From Comamonadaceae bacterium (GTDB lineage: Bacteria; Pseudomonadota; Gammaproteobacteria; Burkholderiales; Burkholderiaceae_C), in NCBI GenBank assembly GCA_013297985.1, contig JAAFIY010000014.1, positions 1 through 47,569 on the forward strand: a stretch of DNA of 47,569 bases, written 5' to 3'. Below are positions 40,481 through 47,569 of this stretch, in pieces. The notes under the pieces were generated by a model that worked only from the letters and a program-made list of their open reading frames with translations, was not told the DNA's origin and ran no database searches. Positions within the stretch are counted from its first letter, which is position 1. Every line of letters starts with the position of its first letter. The position numbers and the translations under genes were made by a program.

Positions 40481-41182
40481 ATGCACTCTGTCCTGACCCT
40501 TATCGCTCGTCGCCAGCGCTTGGTGCTGGCCGCTGTGTGTCTGGCCACACTAGCTACTGCACAAGCGCAGCAGGTCTTTCGCCAAGTGCTGCCCGACGGG
40601 CGCGTGATCTTTACCGACCGCCCACCTGAACCTGGCGCCCGGGGTGTCAACACCACCGGCAGTGCCACGGGCTCGGCCAACAACGCGGGGGCCGGATTGG
40701 CCGGTTCTGGCAACGCCGCTTTGCCCTTTGAATTGCGCCAAGTCGTGCAGCGCTATCCGGTGACGCTGTACACCAGCAAAGACTGCGGCCCCTGCAGCGC
40801 GGCGCGCAACCTGCTCACCCAACGCGGCGTGCCCTTTACCGAGCGCACCGTGGAAACCAACGACGACATCGCCGCGCTGCAGCAACTCAGCGGCAGCAAC
40901 AGCCTGCCTTTTGCCACGATTGGCACGCAGCAGATGCGTGGCTTCTCAGATTTGGCCTACCAGCAGTACCTGGATGCAGCCGGTTACCCCAAAACATCGC
41001 AGTTGCCCAACGCTTGGCGCAATGCACCTGCGTCGCCGCTGACGGCTGTCGCCAGCGCCCAGCGGCCCACGCCCAGCAACACTGCGACGGCTGCGCCGCC
41101 AGCCGACGCCCGCCCCAGCCCAGTGCCGCTGCCTGCGCCCGCTGGCCCGGGCCCCAGCAATCCGGCGGGCATTCGGTTTTAG
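40481..41182 (+). CDS. Exported DUF4124 / glutaredoxin-like protein
   Basis: 233-residue exported protein. Signal peptide: RRQRLVLAAVCLATLATAQA near residues 10-28. A DUF4124-type segment follows (QQVFRQVLPDGRVIFTDRPPEPG, about 29-50 as a whole), then a Gly/Asn/Ala-rich spacer. A thioredoxin-fold domain (about 88-170) has the redox pair C102-G-P-C105 in SKDCGPCSAARNLL and cis-Pro in SNSLPFATIG. The tail after 175 is Ala/Pro-rich. CGPC resembles thioredoxin-like oxidoreductases more than monothiol glutaredoxins, so a periplasmic thiol-disulfide function is likely, substrate unknown. The start ATG 40481 is preceded by AAGGATCG. It is separated from prlC by 73 bases. Confidence 0.82.
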   Translation: MHSVLTLIARRQRLVLAAVCLATLATAQAQQVFRQVLPDGRVIFTDRPPEPGARGVNTTGSATGSANNAGAGLAGSGNAALPFELRQVVQRYPVTLYTSKDCGPCSAARNLLTQRGVPFTERTVETNDDIAALQQLSGSNSLPFATIGTQQMRGFSDLAYQQYLDAAGYPKTSQLPNAWRNAPASPLTAVASAQRPTPSNTATAAPPADARPSPVPLPAPAGPGPSNPAGIRF

Positions 41183-41202
41183 CGCCGAGGCCCCGCCACG
41201 CT

Positions 41203-41246
41203 CTGCGGGCCTCAACGCACGGCCCTGCGGGTCTCAATGCACAGCC
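41203..41246. repeat. Two tandem 22-bp units after the glutaredoxin-like gene
   Basis: 41203-41224 and 41225-41246 agree at 19 of 22 bases (CTGCGGGCCTCAACGCACGG type); a degenerate third unit may run into the rpiA stop. They lie between two convergent genes. No T run follows. Confidence 0.6.
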
Positions 41247-41254
41247 CTCCGGGC

Positions 41255-41980
41255 TTAGGCCCCCGGGTATTCGGTTTCGGTCACACCGGTTTCAGAGGCC
41301 AACAGGCTGCGGTGGGCGCGCTGATGCGCAAACACGCCCACTGTCACCACACCCGGCCAGTTGTTCACGCAGGACTCAAAGGCCAGCGGGTCGTGAATCT
41401 GCAGGCCTCGCACGTCCAGGATGTGCTGGCCGTTGTCAGTAACCAAGGGCCCGCCATGCGCGCCATGGCGTACGCGCGCCACAGGGCTGCCCGCCGCACC
41501 TGCGGCCTCACCTGCGCTGAAGCGCCGCGCAATGTGGTTGGCGGCCATGGGGATGACCTCAATCGGCACCGGGAACCGGCCCAACACGGACACCGCCTTG
41601 GATTGATCGGCAATGCACACAAATTCGCGACAGCGGGCAGCCAGAATTTTTTCGCGCGTCAGCGCCGCCCCGCCGCCTTTAATCATGTAGCCGCGCGAGT
41701 CAATCTCATCTGCGCCGTCCACATACAAAGCGAAATCTTCGTCGAGTGTGTTGGGGTCTAGCACCTCGATGCCCGCTTCGGTCAAGCGGGCGGTGGTGGC
41801 TTCTGAGCTCGACACCGCGCCGCGCAGCGGCAGACGCGCCGCGGCGAGAGCTGTGACAAAAAAATTGACAGTCGACCCCGTGCCCACCGCCAACACAGAG
41901 CCCGGCGGCAACACCCGCGTGACGTAGTCGCAAGCGGTGCGGGCTACGCGGTTTTTGAGTTCATCTTGGCGTGACAACAT
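41255..41980 (-). CDS. rpiA: Ribose-5-phosphate isomerase A
   Basis: 241-residue RpiA, interconverting ribose-5-phosphate and ribulose-5-phosphate in the pentose phosphate path. Marks: [10 protein letters not shown] near 32-41, [12 protein letters not shown] near 55, YVDGADEID near 88, [13 protein letters not shown] near 101, [11 protein letters not shown] near 138, VVTDNG-type [12 protein letters not shown] near 180, and [10 protein letters not shown] near 209. Relative to E. coli RpiA (219 residues) there are short insertions at the N-terminus and an Ala/Gly-rich loop near residue 157. The start ATG 41980 is 127 bases from the divergent pyrD start. Its end lies close to the convergent glutaredoxin-like gene. 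Confidence 0.95.
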   Translation of the reverse strand: MLSRQDELKNRVARTACDYVTRVLPPGSVLAVGTGSTVNFFVTALAAARLPLRGAVSSSEATTARLTEAGIEVLDPNTLDEDFALYVDGADEIDSRGYMIKGGGAALTREKILAARCREFVCIADQSKAVSVLGRFPVPIEVIPMAANHIARRFSAGEAAGAAGSPVARVRHGAHGGPLVTDNGQHILDVRGLQIHDPLAFESCVNNWPGVVTVGVFAHQRAHRSLLASETGVTETEYPGA

Positions 41981-42036
41981 ATTGACTCAGGCGTGTGCAA
42001 AGAGCCGGTGCTGGGCGCTGCGAGACAATCACAGCG

Positions 42037-42057
42037 GCCAGCCTTGCTGGCTTTTTT
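42037..42057 (+). terminator. Terminator-type hairpin in the pyrD leader (possible attenuator)
   Basis: GCCAGC at 42037-42042, loop CTT, GCTGGC at 42046-42051, then TTTTTT. It stands 50 bases before the pyrD start. GCTGG at 42010-42014 could pair with CCAGC of the stem and compete with it. Confidence 0.65.
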
Positions 42058-42107
42058 GGGTTGATGTGGCGCGATTGTCGCGGCCCCAACGCGTTCCGGG
42101 TAGGCAC

Positions 42108-43193
42108 ATGTCTTTGGTTCCCTATGGCCTCGCACGGCCCTTTTTGTTTGGCCTAGACCCCGAGGCCGCCCACGATCTGACCTTGGCCGCGCTGGCCCGC
42201 ACCCAGGGCACCCCGCTGGCCTGGGCCTGGGCGCAGCATCAGGTGCAAGACCCCACGGTGGTGGCGGGCCTGACGTTTCCCAACCGCATCGGCCTCGCGG
42301 CGGGCCTGGACAAAAACGCCCGCTGCATCGACGGTCTGGCGCAAATGGGTTTTGGTTTTGTCGAGGTGGGCACCGTGACACCGCTGGCGCAACCCGGCAA
42401 TGCCCGGCCCCGCATGTTTCGCTTGCCGCAGGCCCAGGCGCTGATTAACCGCCTGGGCTTTAACAACGACGGTTTGCAAGCTTTTCTGGCCAATGTGCAG
42501 CGGGCGCGCATTCGCCAGCCCTCGCAGCGGCACCGGCTGGTGCTGGGCCTGAATATCGGCAAAAACGCGGCCACACCCATTGAGCGCGCCGCGGATGACT
42601 ACCACTTGGGACTGGCCGGCGTGTACCCCCACGCCGACTATGTGACGGTGAACATTTCCAGCCCCAACACCCAGAACTTGCGCAGCCTGCAAAGCGACGC
42701 CGCATTGGATGCCCTGTTAGACACGCTGATGAACCAGCGCGAAGCACTGGCCGCCCAGCACGGCCGCCAAGTGCCGCTGTTCGTGAAGATTGCGCCGGAC
42801 CTAGACGACGCGCAGATTGGCGTCATTGCCCAAACTGCGGCCCGCTATGGCCTGGGATCAGCCGGCCAGGCCACCCAGCGGCTGGGCCTGATTGCCACCA
42901 ACACCACCTTGTCGCGCACCGCAGTGCAAGGCCTGCCGCACGCACAAGAAGCGGGTGGGCTTTCGGGCCTGCCGGTGCGCGAAGCCAGCAACCGCGTGGT
43001 AGCTGCGCTGCGCCACGCCCTGGGCCCCGCTTTTCCCATCATCGGCGTGGGCGGCGTCATGTCAGCCGATGACGCCGTGGCCAAACGCCAGGCAGGCGCC
43101 GATCTGGTGCAGATCTACACCGGACTGATTTACAGCGGCCCGCCGCTGGTGAGTGCCTGCGCCCGCGCACTGCTTGCATACAAAAACCCTTAA
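42108..43193 (+). CDS. pyrD: Dihydroorotate dehydrogenase, quinone-dependent
   Basis: 361-residue class 2 dihydroorotate dehydrogenase, oxidising dihydroorotate to orotate with FMN and passing electrons to membrane quinones. Class 2 marks: an N-terminal amphipathic region ([18 protein letters not shown]) for membrane contact, the FMN site [16 protein letters not shown] near 57-72, [14 protein letters not shown] near 80, NRLGFNNDG near 115, and catalytic Ser in [11 protein letters not shown] near 180, followed by [15 protein letters not shown] and IIGVGGV. The start ATG 42108 has AGG six bases upstream; longer in-frame starts lack family support. A terminator-like hairpin precedes it. The stop lies in a nest of repeats before the next gene. 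Confidence 0.95.
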   Translation: MSLVPYGLARPFLFGLDPEAAHDLTLAALARTQGTPLAWAWAQHQVQDPTVVAGLTFPNRIGLAAGLDKNARCIDGLAQMGFGFVEVGTVTPLAQPGNARPRMFRLPQAQALINRLGFNNDGLQAFLANVQRARIRQPSQRHRLVLGLNIGKNAATPIERAADDYHLGLAGVYPHADYVTVNISSPNTQNLRSLQSDAALDALLDTLMNQREALAAQHGRQVPLFVKIAPDLDDAQIGVIAQTAARYGLGSAGQATQRLGLIATNTTLSRTAVQGLPHAQEAGGLSGLPVREASNRVVAALRHALGPAFPIIGVGGVMSADDAVAKRQAGADLVQIYTGLIYSGPPLVSACARALLAYKNP

Positions 43194-43282
43194 ACTACCA
43201 AGGGTAATCGCTGGCACGTGGTGGTGCGCTTCGACGCGCGGGCCTCGGCCGCGCATGGTAGTTTCCGCCGACAACCCTTAAA
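43185..43282. repeat. Nested direct and inverted repeats between pyrD and the cyclase gene
   Basis: AACCCTTAAA occurs at 43185-43194 (with the pyrD stop codon) and at 43273-43282. Between them AAACTACCA at 43192-43200 is inverted as TGGTAGTTT at 43256-43264, and ACCCTT/AAGGGT at 43186-43205 forms an alternative small hairpin. This could be a small inserted element or a structured RNA leader. Confidence 0.6.
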
Positions 43283-43285
43283 ACA

Positions 43286-44806
43286 ATGGCACTGACCGGA
43301 CTGCGTTTGTCTTTGCGCCTGTGGCTTTTGCTGGCCTCTTTGGTGTCGGCATTGCCCCTGCTCGTCTTTGCGCTGTATACAACAAGCGCATTGGTGCACC
43401 AACACGCGGCGCAAGATCAGGCTGAAATGACCAAGCACGCTGACGCCGTGGGTGCAGCGTTGCGCACCCGCATGGACGCAGCGTCCAATGTGCTGCAAAC
43501 CATGGTGACCTCTGAGGCTGGCATTGGCCTGGACCTCTTGGGCGTCTACAAACACGCGCGGCGGGTGATGCTGTTGCAACCTGACGTGGTGGCCATTACG
43601 GCAGTGGCCCCCGATGGCCAGCAGGTCTTCAACACCTTGCGCCCATTTGCCGACCCCTTGCCCGTGTCGGCCATGTCGGTGCAAGAACGCCGCGTATTCA
43701 GCCATGGCGAGGTGGCCTATACGCCCCTGTACACCGGAGCGGTATCGGGCCTGCGGGTGATGGCCGTGGCCGTACCGCTGCGCGATGACCCGCGCACGGT
43801 GTATTCGCTGCGCATGAACCTGGGCACAGGCGCATTTTCGTCGGTGTTGGACAACCAGCCCTGGCCCGCAACTTGGACGGTGGCCGTACTAGACCCCAAC
43901 GGCATCATCGCCGCGCGTAATCGAGATGCAGGGCGATTTGTCGGCCAGCGGGCCACGCAGCCAGTGCTAGACGCGATTGCCCGGCGCAATTACGAGGTGA
44001 TCGATTCCGAAACCAAAGAGGGCTTCAAGGTACGCGCAGCCGTGCGGCCGATTCCGGGCACCGATTGGTTTGTGGCCATCGGCTCGCCCAAGATCAGCCC
44101 GTGGCAATTGCTGTGGGACAGCTTGGGCGGCCTGATGCTCGGCGGCGTGATGTGCCTAGCGCTGGGTTGGCTGGGCGCTTTGCTGATTGCCCGGCGCGTG
44201 GGCGGCCAACTCAGTGCAGCGGCAGCCGGGGGCAAGAAGGTGGCGGGCAGCCCCGTGCGCGAAATCGCCGAGCTGCGCGCGCAGGCCGACCAAAGCGCAG
44301 AACAGGCCCAGCAGCTCACGGCTCAGCTCAGCAGTGCGCAGCGCGATGCGTTAACCGGCCTGCCGACCCGGGCGGTGTTCGTCGAGCACGCCGCGCGCCT
44401 GCTGGCCCAATGCCCGCGTGAGCACGGCTGCGCGCTGCTGTTCATGGACCTGGACGGCTTCAAAGCGCTCAATGACCGTTTGGGTCACCAAGCCGGTGAC
44501 GACGCGCTGGTGCGAGTGGGCCAGTTGCTGGTGCAGTCCACCCGCGGCGGCGACCTTTGCGCTCGCTTGGGCGGCGACGAATTCGTGGTGCTCACCCAAG
44601 CGCCGCACGAAGCCCTGCATGATCAATGCGACTTGATGGCGCAGCGCTTGGTGAAGGGCACTGCCGCCTTGGGCCAAGGCTTGGGCGCCAGCATTGGCGT
44701 GGCCATTGCGGTGCGTGATCAGTTGCTAGACGACTTGCTCGAGGCTGCAGACCAAGCCATGTACGCGGCCAAACGGGCTGGGCGCAATACCCATCGCTTT
44801 TATTGA
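43286..44806 (+). CDS. Membrane diguanylate cyclase with Cache sensor domain
   Basis: 506-residue enzyme making the second messenger c-di-GMP from two GTP. A membrane helix at about 12-33, a periplasmic double-Cache-like domain (about 35-275, with AVAPDGQQVFN near 110 and IPGTDWFVAIGSP near 255), and a second membrane helix at about 275-300. A short linker with a coiled coil (EIAELRAQADQSAEQAQQL) leads to the GGDEF domain from about 350: RDALTGLPTR, FMDLDGFKALND, catalytic GGDEF at 429-433, and the inhibitory I-site R420-x-x-D423 in standard position, so product feedback inhibition is expected. The start ATG 43286 follows a repeat cluster. It is convergent with purL, only ten bases apart. Ligand unknown. 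Confidence 0.92.
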   Translation: MALTGLRLSLRLWLLLASLVSALPLLVFALYTTSALVHQHAAQDQAEMTKHADAVGAALRTRMDAASNVLQTMVTSEAGIGLDLLGVYKHARRVMLLQPDVVAITAVAPDGQQVFNTLRPFADPLPVSAMSVQERRVFSHGEVAYTPLYTGAVSGLRVMAVAVPLRDDPRTVYSLRMNLGTGAFSSVLDNQPWPATWTVAVLDPNGIIAARNRDAGRFVGQRATQPVLDAIARRNYEVIDSETKEGFKVRAAVRPIPGTDWFVAIGSPKISPWQLLWDSLGGLMLGGVMCLALGWLGALLIARRVGGQLSAAAAGGKKVAGSPVREIAELRAQADQSAEQAQQLTAQLSSAQRDALTGLPTRAVFVEHAARLLAQCPREHGCALLFMDLDGFKALNDRLGHQAGDDALVRVGQLLVQSTRGGDLCARLGGDEFVVLTQAPHEALHDQCDLMAQRLVKGTAALGQGLGASIGVAIAVRDQLLDDLLEAADQAMYAAKRAGRNTHRFY

Positions 44807-44816
44807 TCGAACCCTA

Positions 44817-47569
44817 TTAAGCGGCCTGGCCAATCCAACGCCGCGCGTTGTGCCAAATCTGCATCCACGGGCTGGGGGCGTTGACGTTGCCGCCGCTCCA
44901 GCTCATCTGCACGTTGCGAAACACCCGCTCGGGATGCGGCATCAGCGCGGTGAAGCGGCCACATGGCGTGGTCACCCCGGTCAAGCCGCCCGCGCTGCCA
45001 TTGGGGTTGGCGGGGTAGGCCTCGGTGGGCTGACCTGCGCCATCCACAAATCGCAAAGTGCCCAGCACCCGAGCCGCGTCGCCGCGCTGGCTGAAGTTGG
45101 CAAAGCCTTCGCCGTGCGCCACTGCAATCGGCAATTGGCTGCCCGCCATGCCCGCAAACCAGATGCTGGGCGAATCCATGACCTCGGCCATCACTAGGCG
45201 GGCCTCATAGCGTTCACTGCGGTTGGTGGTGAAGCGCGGCCAGGCTTCAGCGCCTGGGATCAGGGGCGCCAGCTCGGCAAACATTTGGCAGCCGTTGCAC
45301 ACGCCCAGGCCGATGGTGTCGGGCCGCGCAAAAAACGCGCTGAACTGGTCGGCCAAGGCGTGGTTAAAGGTGATGCTGCGCGCCCAGCCAATACCCGCGC
45401 CCAGCGTGTCGCCGTAGCTAAAACCGCCGCAGGCCACCAGCGCGGTGAAGTCGCGCAAATGCTGGCGCCCACCCTGCAAGTCGCTCATGTGCACGTCCAC
45501 CGCCTCAAAGCCTGCGGCGTCAAACACCCAGGCCATTTCGCGGTGCGAGTTGACGCCTTGCTCGCGCAGCACGGCCACCCGGGGGCGTTGCGTCAAAACG
45601 GCAGGCGCTACATTTTTTGTAGCTACTTGGGCAGATAAATAGGGCGCATCAGCCGGTTTTTGCTTGAACGCTTCAGCCAGCGCGGCCTTGGGCTGCCAGC
45701 GCAGGCGCGGCATCAACGCGCTGCCGGTGCTGGCGTGTTCGGCGTCGGCGCCCTCGGGGTTATCGCGCTCGCGGCAGATCTTCCAGCTCACGCTGTCCCA
45801 CACCTGCATCAAATCAAACAGCTTGGCGCCAAACACCTGTTTGGTATCGCGCCAGATGGTCAGCTCGCCCTTGCCCGCTTCTAGCGCGGCGTGTTCGGGT
45901 CGAGTCTTGCCAATGAAGTGGCTGCATTTGGCCAGGCCATGGCGGCGCAGGGTTTGCATGACCTCGTTGCGCTGGCTGGTGCGCACCTGGATGACAGCGC
46001 CCAGCTCTTCGGCAAACAGCGCGCTGCGGGTGAGTTCTTCGCGCCGGGCACTCACCTGGGTGCTCCAGTTTTTGGCGTCGCCCCACTCAGCGCGGCTGTC
46101 GGTGAGGCCATCGCTTTCGGTGATGAGCATGTCAATGTTCAGCGCCACGCCCACTTGGCCCGCAAAGGCCATCTCGGCGACGCAGGCCAGCAGGCCGCCG
46201 TCAGATCGGTCGTGGTAGGCCAGCACCTGGCCTGCCGAGCGCAAATCCGCGAAGGCAGTCAATAAATTTTTCAAGTCTTGGGGGTCAGACAGATCAGGCA
46301 CGCCGTCCACCGTGGGGCAGCCCGCTTGTTCAAAGGCCTGCGCCATCACGCTGCCCGCCAGCCGGTTGCGGCCGTGGCCCAGGTCAATGAGCACCAGGGT
46401 GGTGTCGGCCTCAGTCGCATCGAGCTGCGGGGTGAAGGTGCCGCGTACATCAGCCAGGCTCACAAAGGCGCTGACCACCAAGCTGACGGGCGACACCACT
46501 TTGAGCGTGGCGCCATCGGGCTGCGGCACGCCGGTGCGCATCGACAAACTGTCTTTGCCCACGGGAATGCTGATGCCCAAGGCTGGGCACAGCTCCAAGC
46601 CCACAGCGCGCACTGAGTCGTATAGCGCGGCGTCTTCGCCGGGCTCGCCACACGCCGCCATCCAGTTGGCAGACAGCTTGACGCGGGGCAGTTCAATGGG
46701 CGCTGCAGCCAGGTTGGTGATGGCTTCGGCCACCGCCATGCGGGCGGCGGCTGGCGCGTTCAAAGCGGCCAGCGGGCTGCGTTCACCGATGGCCATGGCT
46801 TCACCGGCAAAGCCTGCAAAGTCGGCCAGGGTCACCGCGCAATCGGCCACCGGCACCTGCCAGGGGCCCACCATGGGGTCGCGGTGCGTAAGGCCGCCCA
46901 CGGTGCGGTCGCCAATGGTGATCAAAAAGCGCTTGCTGGCCACGGTGGGGTGGCTCAGGGTGCGGATGACGGCTTCTTGCAGCTCGATGCCGTCCAGCGC
47001 CAGCGGGGTGGGGGTGCGCAACACGCGGGCCACGTCGCGGTGCATTTTGGGCGGCTTGCCCAGCAACACGTCCATGGGCATGTGCACCGGCAGTGGACTG
47101 GGCGCGGGGGCGTCGACACGGTCGATATCGACATCGCCCACTATTAACTCGCGCGCCTCGGTAGCGCGGCCCACCACCGCGAACAAGGCCCGTTCGCGCT
47201 GGCACAGGGCTTCAAACAGCGGCAGCGAAGCGGGCGCAATCGCCAGCACATAGCGCTCTTGGCTTTCGTTGCTCCAGATCTCTTTGGGGGCCAGCCCGCT
47301 TTCTTGCAAAGGCACGCGGCGCAAGTCAAAACGCGCACCGCGACCGGCGTCGTTCACCAGCTCAGGGAAGGCATTGCTCAGGCCACCCGCGCCCACATCG
47401 TGGATGGCGATGATGGGATTGCCCTCGCCCATGGCTTGGCAGGCGGTGATGACTTCTTGCGCGCGGCGCTGCATTTCGGGGTTGTCGCGCTGCACTGAAT
47501 CAAAGTCCAAGTCAGCCCGGTTGTCGCCGCTGGCCAATGAACTGGCCGCGCCGCCGCCCATGCCAATGC
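44817..47569 (-). CDS. purL: Phosphoribosylformylglycinamidine synthase PurL (N-terminus outside window)
   Basis: Large single-chain FGAM synthase of de novo purine synthesis. About 917 C-terminal residues are visible; the frame is open at 47569, and about 400 N-terminal residues are missing if the length is the usual 1300 or so. Seen are the second half of the synthetase core (RDNPEMQRRAQEVI, HDVGAGGLSNAFPEL, SNESQERYVLA, DRTVGGLTHRDPMVGPWQ, PVGKDSLSM, HDRSDGGL) and the C-terminal glutaminase with nucleophile Cys in GLGVCNGCQMF and His in VAHGEG and MPHPER. Between the parts lies a linker KPADAPYLSAQVATKNVAP encoded by a dispersed repeat. Confidence 0.96.
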   Translation of the reverse strand, partial: IGMGGGAASSLASGDNRADLDFDSVQRDNPEMQRRAQEVITACQAMGEGNPIIAIHDVGAGGLSNAFPELVNDAGRGARFDLRRVPLQESGLAPKEIWSNESQERYVLAIAPASLPLFEALCQRERALFAVVGRATEARELIVGDVDIDRVDAPAPSPLPVHMPMDVLLGKPPKMHRDVARVLRTPTPLALDGIELQEAVIRTLSHPTVASKRFLITIGDRTVGGLTHRDPMVGPWQVPVADCAVTLADFAGFAGEAMAIGERSPLAALNAPAAARMAVAEAITNLAAAPIELPRVKLSANWMAACGEPGEDAALYDSVRAVGLELCPALGISIPVGKDSLSMRTGVPQPDGATLKVVSPVSLVVSAFVSLADVRGTFTPQLDATEADTTLVLIDLGHGRNRLAGSVMAQAFEQAGCPTVDGVPDLSDPQDLKNLLTAFADLRSAGQVLAYHDRSDGGLLACVAEMAFAGQVGVALNIDMLITESDGLTDSRAEWGDAKNWSTQVSARREELTRSALFAEELGAVIQVRTSQRNEVMQTLRRHGLAKCSHFIGKTRPEHAALEAGKGELTIWRDTKQVFGAKLFDLMQVWDSVSWKICRERDNPEGADAEHASTGSALMPRLRWQPKAALAEAFKQKPADAPYLSAQVATKNVAPAVLTQRPRVAVLREQGVNSHREMAWVFDAAGFEAVDVHMSDLQGGRQHLRDFTALVACGGFSYGDTLGAGIGWARSITFNHALADQFSAFFARPDTIGLGVCNGCQMFAELAPLIPGAEAWPRFTTNRSERYEARLVMAEVMDSPSIWFAGMAGSQLPIAVAHGEGFANFSQRGDAARVLGTLRFVDGAGQPTEAYPANPNGSAGGLTGVTTPCGRFTALMPHPERVFRNVQMSWSGGNVNAPSPWMQIWHNARRWIGQAA
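45607..45664 (+). repeat. Dispersed palindromic element, copy 8 (inside purL)
   Basis: GCTA at 45607-45610, loop, TAGC at 45620-45623, ending CCGGTTTTTGCT at 45664. In frame on the minus strand it encodes the linker before the PurL glutaminase domain. Confidence 0.8.

Noticed and set aside
1..47569. CRISPR arrays, rRNA, tRNA, insertion sequences
   Set aside because: No regularly spaced repeats, no tRNA- or rRNA-like conserved segments and no transposase-coding sequence were recognised.

Overview
The window is GC-rich, densely coded chromosomal DNA. Gene content and protein sequences fit a betaproteobacterium of the order Burkholderiales, most likely family Comamonadaceae. Evidence includes the pepA/lptFG arrangement, a pyruvate dehydrogenase operon whose E3 carries its own lipoyl domain, a homodimeric-type E1, DUF4124 and CysB-type proteins, and a short dispersed palindromic repeat of a kind I associate from memory with this family. 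No rRNA, tRNA, CRISPR array, transposase or integrase was seen, and no gene-free stretch exceeds 300 bases. The genes at both window ends are cut: pepA lacks its last residues and purL lacks its N-terminal part.

Layout. 1-4123: pepA (minus), divergent from the LPS-export permease genes lptF-lptG and a cbiX-type sirohydrochlorin chelatase, joined by ATGA overlaps. 4162-6325: a cysB-like regulator and a methionine-type aminotransferase, giving a small sulfur theme with cbiX. 6513-8763: a secreted stand-alone Cache-like protein and a methyl-accepting chemotaxis protein. 8873-12429: propionyl-CoA synthetase prpE, an isochorismatase-like hydrolase and an NlpC/P60 peptidase. 12454-14886: a tungstate ABC importer in the order tupB-tupC-tupA. 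14941-18810: a soluble hybrid histidine kinase and a TetR regulator.

18907-27016 is the accessory heart of the window: a minus-strand five-gene operon hsdR-hsdS-prrC-rhuM-hsdM. It encodes a type IC restriction-modification system of EcoR124I/EcoprrI type. Nested in it is a PrrC-family anticodon nuclease that keeps the ATPase motifs and what I align as the Arg-x3-Glu ... His nuclease triad. A RhuM-family gene sits between toxin and methyltransferase. All junctions overlap, so the proteins are probably made as a coupled set. By analogy with EcoprrI, the R-M complex would hold the tRNA-cutting nuclease silent until a phage disturbs it.

27185-33486 is the pyruvate dehydrogenase operon (aceE-aceF-lpdA) with its own terminator. 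Divergent from it lie a membrane PAS histidine kinase and a FixJ-type response regulator (33668-37269), then folD and prlC. 40481-47569 holds a periplasmic DUF4124/glutaredoxin-like protein, rpiA, pyrD, a Cache-GGDEF diguanylate cyclase and the C-terminal two thirds of purL.

A second striking signal is a roughly 57-base element, GCTA-(8-10)-TAGC followed by a semi-conserved tail, present eight times and always in the same orientation. Three copies encode protein linkers in frame (LpdA, AceF, PurL). One encodes the tail of CbiX and also forms its terminator. One supplies the start codon of TupA. Three are intergenic.
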